9,454 nt of DNA from Bacillota bacterium (GTDB lineage: Bacteria; Bacillota; Syntrophomonadia; Syntrophomonadales; Syntrophomonadaceae), in assembly GCA_023395515.1 (NCBI GenBank), contig JAEWZB010000072.1, positions 1 to 9,454 of the forward strand, written 5' to 3'. Under the pieces are notes generated by a model that made no database searches, was not told where the DNA came from, and worked only from the letters and a program-made list of their open reading frames with translations. Position 1 is the first letter of the stretch; every line of letters starts with the position of its first letter. The position numbers and the translations under genes are program-made. Of the stretch, positions 6,118 through 9,454 are shown in pieces.

Positions 6118-6324
6118 GTTGAATGTATAAATATGTAGGAACATTGACGTAGCATGGAGGATACACCCTGCGAAGGTGAGAGAAAAAAGGGGGCGAGCCC
6201 TACGGACGGGGCGAGCGGCCCACTGAACACGGATGTGAATTGGACCGGTCCCCCTTTTTTCTTGAAACAAGCAGTTGGTGTATCCCCATGCGGAGGCTAG
6301 TGACGGAATATTTATACATTCAAC
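6118..6324. repeat. 207-bp near-palindromic element in the cysE leader (MITE-like or structured RNA)
   Basis: The ends are perfect 17-bp inverted repeats, GTTGAATGTATAAATAT (6118-6134) and its complement (6308-6324). Inside, the arms pair again: GCATGGAGGATACACC (6152-6167) with the segment at 6276-6290 (one bulge), CTGC with GCAG, and GAAAAAAGGGGG (6182-6193) with CCCCCTTTTTTC (6250-6261). The apex (6194-6249) has side hairpins such as CAC-GGAT-GTG. A second copy of the left arm occurs at 9279. No open reading frame of note lies in it and no clear target-site duplication flanks it. Each strand presents a G5/C5 stem followed by six Ts, so it looks like a bidirectional terminator. A miniature transposable element or a structured RNA are both possible. 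Confidence 0.75.
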
Positions 6325-6365
6325 TAACGCACAATACCTTTTTACAATGTAATCCAGGTATAATT

Positions 6366-6400
6366 AAAAAAGCCTTTCATCTCCTTAAGAGACGAAAGGC
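6366..6400 (-). terminator. T-box-controlled intrinsic terminator
   Basis: On the minus strand a 12-bp stem (GCCTTTCGTCTC with its complement, one G-U) and a 5-nt loop are followed by six Ts (6371-6366). It lies directly downstream of the T-box sequence and is the default 'off' structure of the leader; the alternative antiterminator uses the T-box at 6422-6408. Confidence 0.92.
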
Positions 6401-6613
6401 TACACTTCCGCGGTTCCACTCTAATTAGGTTAAAAACCTCGCTTAATTACCTAACGGCTAACACCGGACATACCTACTAATTTCAATATGCCTGCTCCCG
6501 GGTGCATTTCGAAGTGACTTCTTACTATGGTAAGGCTTACAGCCGGTGACCTCACCTCTCTGGTAGCGATCGTCATTCTACTAATCCCATTCAAAGCATT
6601 TATATATTGTATT
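6366..6613 (-). ncRNA. T-box leader riboswitch sensing uncharged tRNA-Cys
   Basis: The minus strand carries the conserved T-box AGAGTGGAACCGCGG (6422-6408) ahead of an intrinsic terminator. Upstream is Stem I with the AGTAGAATGA loop-E/K-turn type segment, the distal CCAGAGAGGTGAGGTCACCGG region, and the specifier loop GAAATGCACCC. The specifier codon is TGC (6506-6504), followed by the usual A, meaning cysteine. The bulge TGGA (6418-6415) should pair with U73-C-C-A, and tRNA-Cys has U73, an independent agreement. Uncharged tRNA-Cys would stabilise the antiterminator and turn on cysE, cysS and the genes behind them. The 5' end is taken from the consensus promoter at 6648-6620, with start near 6613. 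Confidence 0.93.
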
Positions 6614-6619
6614 ACTAAG

Positions 6620-6648
6620 ATTATATGCAGGAGCTCACCTAATGTCAA
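6620..6648 (-). promoter_or_regulatory. Promoter of the T-box/cysE operon
   Basis: Exact consensus TTGACA (6648-6643), a 17-bp spacer and exact TATAAT (6625-6620). Such a strong constitutive promoter fits control by T-box attenuation, not by initiation. It lies just downstream of the heptad array that follows gltX. Confidence 0.93.
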
Positions 6649-6661
6649 CCTGGGGATAAAT

Positions 6662-6755
6662 GGTTAGGGGTTAGGGGTGAGGTGTGAGGCGTAAGGGGTG
6701 GGCCAAGCCCACGTTTCCCCCTAACTCCTAACTCCTAACTCCTCACACCTTACTC
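6662..6755. repeat. Inverted heptad (7-bp) repeat array after gltX
   Basis: Left arm on the plus strand: GGTTAGG, GGTTAGG, GGTGAGG, TGTGAGG, CGTAAGG (6662-6696). Centre: a perfect hairpin GTGGGC-CAA-GCCCAC (6698-6712). Right arm: CTAACTC three times, then CTCACAC, CTTACTC (6721-6755), which supplies the gltX stop codon. The arms are complementary in several registers because of the 7-bp period. It separates gltX from the cysE promoter. There is no T tract on the gltX strand, so it is not a standard intrinsic terminator. Confidence 0.8.
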
Positions 6756-8201
6756 CCCGGCTGCCAATGCTAACGAATGCTGTACTCTTTTTATTACCTC
6801 ATCTTTGCCCCAAATAGTCAGCAGCATGGGCAGGTCAGGGCCGTGCACTTGTCCGCTGATAGCACATCTAACCGGCATAAATACTTGTTTTGGTTTAAGT
6901 TTATACTCTTTCACTATCTGTTTAAGATAAGCCTTAGCTGCTTCGGGTTCCTGAAAATCAGGACAGTTGTCTATAAACGCTTTCAGAACCCCGGCTGTTT
7001 CCGGCTGCCTTAATACTTCCAAAGCTTCTGCTTCATATTTAATATCGGCAAAAAGAACCGCGCTATGTTCATTAATATCCCGCAGACAAACTAAGTAATC
7101 CCGGGTAGCTTCAACTACTAAATTTAATTTAGCCTCATCTAATTCTTTAAGCTTAGCCGCAAACTCCGATTCTTCCATATAAGGAATCAGTTTGACCGTT
7201 AATTCTTCGGTAGAAAGCTTTTTAATGTATTGCTGGTTAATCCAATTAAGCTTATCCATATCAAAAACAGCCGGACTCTTAGAGACTCTTTTTAAAGAGA
7301 ATTTAGTAATTATCTCACCCGGAGATAAAATTTGCTCTTCTCCTTCGGGAGACCAGCCCATTAAAGCTAAAAAGTTGAATAAAGCTTCGGGCAAATAGCC
7401 CATTTCCCGGTATTGGATTATAGAAGTAGCTCCATGCCTTTTACTCATTTTTTGCCGGTCAGTACCTAAAATAAGTGAAATATGAGCAAATTCCGGTCTT
7501 TTGAAATTAAGCGCCTCATATATTAAAAGCTGCCGGGGGGTATTGGATAAATGTTCTTCCGCCCTTATGACATGGGTAATCCCCATTAAAACATCATCAA
7601 TTACTACGGCATAGTTATAAGTAGGAATACCATCAGATTTGACTATAATAAAGTCTCCCATATTACTAGTCTCAAAAGTTACTTGACCCCGTACTAAATC
7701 ATTTACCACTAAAATAGTATTGTCCGGTACTCTAAACCTTATAGTCGGTTTAATACCGGCATCCTTTTTAGCCTGTCTTTCTTCCGGGGTTAAATGACGG
7801 CATTTGCCTAAATATCTAACCATTTCACCTTTATCTAAAAGTTCTTGCCGCTCCGCTTCTAATTCTTCTTCTGAGCAAAAACATTCATAAGCTATGTCTA
7901 GTTCCATAAGCTCTTTTACATATTTATTATATATATCAAGACGTTCAGTTTGGCGGTAAGGCCCGTTTTCGCCGCCGATATCCACACCTTCCTGCCATTC
8001 AATACCCATCCACTTAAGAGAAGCAATAATCTCCTCCTCGTATTCCCGGCGTGATCTTTCCAAATCGGTATCTTCTATACGTAAAACCATTTCTCCGCCT
8101 GCATTCAGCGCTTCTAAATAATTAAATAAAGCGGAACGGGCTCCTCCTATATGGAGCGGTCCAGTGGGGCTTGGCGCAAATCGTACCTTAACTTTACTCA
8201 T
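6750..8201 (-). CDS. gltX: Glutamyl-tRNA synthetase (GluRS)
   Basis: Class I synthetase that charges tRNA-Glu and, in many Bacillota that use GatCAB, also misacylates tRNA-Gln. The 483-aa protein has the HIGH motif in FAPSPTGPLHIGGARSALF (8-26), the KMSKS motif as KMSKRHGATS (251-260), and RIEDTDLERS (41-50). Zinc ligands C107, C109, C134 and H136 keep the spacing known from E. coli GluRS (CxC, 25 residues, CxH). The ATG at 8201-8199 has GGGAGGG about ten bases ahead. An extended -10 promoter lies 31 bp upstream. The stop codon lies within the first heptad repeats of the downstream array. Gene order gltX-cysE-cysS matches Bacillus and Clostridia. Discriminating versus non-discriminating status cannot be read from the sequence. 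Confidence 0.97.
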   Translation of the reverse strand: MSKVKVRFAPSPTGPLHIGGARSALFNYLEALNAGGEMVLRIEDTDLERSRREYEEEIIASLKWMGIEWQEGVDIGGENGPYRQTERLDIYNKYVKELMELDIAYECFCSEEELEAERQELLDKGEMVRYLGKCRHLTPEERQAKKDAGIKPTIRFRVPDNTILVVNDLVRGQVTFETSNMGDFIIVKSDGIPTYNYAVVIDDVLMGITHVIRAEEHLSNTPRQLLIYEALNFKRPEFAHISLILGTDRQKMSKRHGATSIIQYREMGYLPEALFNFLALMGWSPEGEEQILSPGEIITKFSLKRVSKSPAVFDMDKLNWINQQYIKKLSTEELTVKLIPYMEESEFAAKLKELDEAKLNLVVEATRDYLVCLRDINEHSAVLFADIKYEAEALEVLRQPETAGVLKAFIDNCPDFQEPEAAKAYLKQIVKEYKLKPKQVFMPVRCAISGQVHGPDLPMLLTIWGKDEVIKRVQHSLALAAGE

Positions 8202-8231
8202 CTTAATAGTCCCTCCCTTAAATACTTGGTA

Positions 8232-8260
8232 ATTATAGCATTAACCTTAATAAGTTTCCA
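8232..8260 (-). promoter_or_regulatory. gltX promoter, extended -10 type
   Basis: Minus strand TGCTATAAT (8240-8232) is a perfect -10 box with the TGn extension. At 17 bp spacing the -35 is TGGAAA (8260-8255), four of six consensus bases. It lies in the 66-bp gap after the DUF1002 gene, showing that gltX starts its own transcript. Confidence 0.75.
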
Positions 8261-8267
8261 TAATTGA

Positions 8268-9170
8268 CTAGCTCCACATGCTTTTTATTTGCAGAACTAA
8301 ATTTTCCAAAAAGCTGATAATCTGTTCCAAAAATCCTGCACCGGCATGGGCTGCACCTTGAACTTCCGCCAGATTACGGGTTAAATTGCTAAGCTGCTCA
8401 TCAATTTTTCCGGTATCTAGTTTAATATTTTCAAATTTCTGCATTAAAACAATTATTCTATCAATCTCGGCTGTGGTTAAATCTATGCTATAATGGTTGC
8501 TGATTTCGATAATGATAGGTCTAATCTGCTCCGGGGTAGTAGCATCTTTTTCTATAACTTGTCTTTTTATATCATAAATCATATTTTCCGTATTTTTCTT
8601 ACCATATTTATCGCTTAGTTTATAAGTTTCAGTTAATTCTTCATAAGCAGTTTCTTTAGCATTAGCATCTAATTTCTCTGCATTAGCTGTTTCAAAGGCT
8701 TTAATAATACCGGTTAAAGCCGCAGTTCCCGATACTTCGAAAGGAGCCGCCACAATGACTCTGGCATCCTCTACTCCCGCTGTAGTAAGGGCATTAGCAT
8801 ACATAAAAGACGTGATAGAAGTTATGTTTTCCGTTTGTACTTCCACTCCCGAATTTCCGTCTAATAGCTCCAAGTAAGCGCAAGAGATAGCCCGGGTTCC
8901 AATTAACTTGTCATCCACTTTACCTTCCAGGTATTTTCTTTCTTCCGCATTAGAAATCGTTATAAAACGGGCCTCTTTATCTTTTTTCCAACCGCCCAAC
9001 ATTTTCATTACTTCTTGCTTTTGCTTTTCGGTTAAGTCTTGCCCTAAGGTTATTACTATTTTAGGTTTTTCTTTACCTAAACCGGTACTTACAACCCCGT
9101 TATTATAATAAATAATCCCGGTTAGCAATATAAACCCTACGATAAAAACGGCTGCTATTTTTTTCTGCAT
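8268..9170 (-). CDS. DUF1002 (YpuA-like) exported or membrane-anchored protein
   Basis: Function unknown; the family is common in Bacillota, with B. subtilis YpuA as a member. The 300-aa protein begins with MQKKIAAVFIVGFILLTGII, a positively charged start then a hydrophobic span (about 5-22) acting as a signal peptide or N-terminal anchor, so the bulk should lie outside the membrane. Family hallmarks are ITLGQDLTEKQKQEV (40-54), GTRAISCAYLELL (91-103), ENITSITSFMYANALTTAGV (114-133) and VAAPFEVSGTAALTGIIKAFE (140-160). The C-terminal half is predicted to be mostly helical. The ATG at 9170-9168 is preceded by GGGGGTG eight bases upstream, and that site can pair with CCCCTGC further up the leader. 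It is not obviously linked to its neighbours: gltX has its own promoter. No good promoter was found for this gene. Confidence 0.85.
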   Translation of the reverse strand: MQKKIAAVFIVGFILLTGIIYYNNGVVSTGLGKEKPKIVITLGQDLTEKQKQEVMKMLGGWKKDKEARFITISNAEERKYLEGKVDDKLIGTRAISCAYLELLDGNSGVEVQTENITSITSFMYANALTTAGVEDARVIVAAPFEVSGTAALTGIIKAFETANAEKLDANAKETAYEELTETYKLSDKYGKKNTENMIYDIKRQVIEKDATTPEQIRPIIIEISNHYSIDLTTAEIDRIIVLMQKFENIKLDTGKIDEQLSNLTRNLAEVQGAAHAGAGFLEQIISFLENLVLQIKSMWS

Positions 9171-9180
9171 AATTAAAACA

Positions 9181-9217
9181 CCCCCGCTATTTTTAACTAG
9201 TTTTCCTCACGCAGGGG
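9181..9217 (-). promoter_or_regulatory. Possible hairpin sequestering the ribosome binding site of the DUF1002 gene
   Basis: On the minus strand CCCCTGC (9217-9211) can pair with GCGGGGG (9187-9181), six Watson-Crick pairs and one G-U, with a 23-nt loop. The G5 run of the second arm is the gene's ribosome binding site. If it forms it would block translation initiation. The loop is long and support is one sequence only. Confidence 0.35.
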
Positions 9218-9278
9218 ATAAATATATCGAAAAAAGATTATTAATTTTAATTTCGCTGCCCAAAGTTATGATGCATTA

Positions 9279-9371
9279 GTTGAATGTATAAATATGTAGG
9301 AGCCGTTGACGGAGCATGGAAGTCAAGCCCAGGCCAGACTGTCCGAAAACTCAACTTTTTTTGAATTGGAC
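9279..9371 (+). repeat. Second copy of the intergenic element (left arm plus core motif)
   Basis: Plus-strand GTTGAATGTATAAATATG followed by TAGGA, TTGACG and AGCATGGA repeats the left arm of the element at 6118 almost base for base over about 42 bp, then diverges. A GAATTGGAC motif at 9363-9371 matches 6237-6245 of the other copy. GTCC (9341-9344) pairs with GGAC (9368-9371) around TCAA/TTGA, giving a small hairpin of its own. No matching right arm is seen before the window ends. The surrounding non-coding stretch 9171-9454 holds no gene; it also has CCCCA/TGGGG around an A-rich loop (9414-9434), of unclear meaning. Confidence 0.7.
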
Positions 9372-9454
9372 GTATCAATTTTGCAGTATATAACAATATT
9401 ACTGATCGAATTACCCCAAAATAAAAAAATGGGGGCTATCTTATGCTAATTGTT

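Noticed and set aside
6110..6332. Target-site duplication around the palindromic element
   Set aside because: The flanks (TCAATCAT and TAACGCAC) share no convincing direct repeat, so recent transposition cannot be claimed.
6240..6428. 62-codon plus-strand reading frame
   Set aside because: It spans the palindromic element and the antisense of the T-box terminator; there is no ribosome binding site and no family resemblance.
6451..6648. 65-codon minus-strand reading frame ahead of cysE
   Set aside because: It covers the promoter and Stem I of the T-box; its start lies in the -35 box, so it cannot be translated from that transcript.
6695..6720. Intrinsic terminator for gltX at the centre of the heptad array
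   Set aside because: The GTGGGC/GCCCAC hairpin is strong, but no T tract follows on the gltX strand.

Overview
The window is a minus-strand run of housekeeping genes from a low-to-medium GC, endospore-forming member of the Bacillota (Firmicutes). The evidence is a sporulation sigma-H gene, a T-box leader, a Mini-RNase III, a DUF1002/YpuA-type protein, AGGAGG-type ribosome binding sites, CCA-encoding tRNA genes and the gene order gltX-cysE-cysS-mrnC-thyX-rlmB-sigH-tRNAs-tuf, which is typical of Clostridia and relatives. A genus cannot be named from the sequence alone. Every gene is read right to left; no plus-strand gene is credible.

In transcription order (high to low coordinates): 9171-9454 is non-coding and holds one copy of an intergenic repeat. 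A membrane-anchored or secreted DUF1002 protein (9170-8268) follows. Next is gltX (8201-6750) behind an extended -10 promoter. Between gltX and cysE lie an inverted array of 7-bp repeats (6755-6662), a perfect-consensus promoter (TTGACA, 17 bp, TATAAT) and a T-box leader (about 6613-6366). The T-box specifier reads TGC (Cys) and its acceptor-binding bulge is UGGA, which suits the U73 of tRNA-Cys. A 207-bp near-palindromic element (6324-6118) then sits inside the mRNA leader ahead of cysE.

The operon cysE-cysS-mrnC-thyX-rlmB is tightly packed (62-bp and 8-bp overlaps, a 23-bp gap, then an 81-bp gap holding more 7-bp repeats). It joins cysteine synthesis and charging to 23S rRNA maturation and methylation and to dTMP synthesis, with cysteine sensing at the front. 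sigH (1741-1094) has its own strong sigma-A-type promoter.

A tRNA operon follows, in the order Thr(TGT), Tyr(GTA), initiator Met(CAT), Thr(GGT), elongator Met(CAT). It starts from a strong promoter that abuts the hairpin after sigH and ends at a 24-bp perfect palindrome followed by a T-rich tract. The first 36 codons of tuf (EF-Tu) occupy the left edge. The tRNA spacers hold a family of very small hairpins.

The items most worth a second look are the 207-bp palindromic element with its second copy, the covarying mini-hairpins in the tRNA operon, the inverted heptad arrays, and the tandemly duplicated C-terminal segment of CysRS. No new multi-gene system was found; the novelty here is in the non-coding elements.
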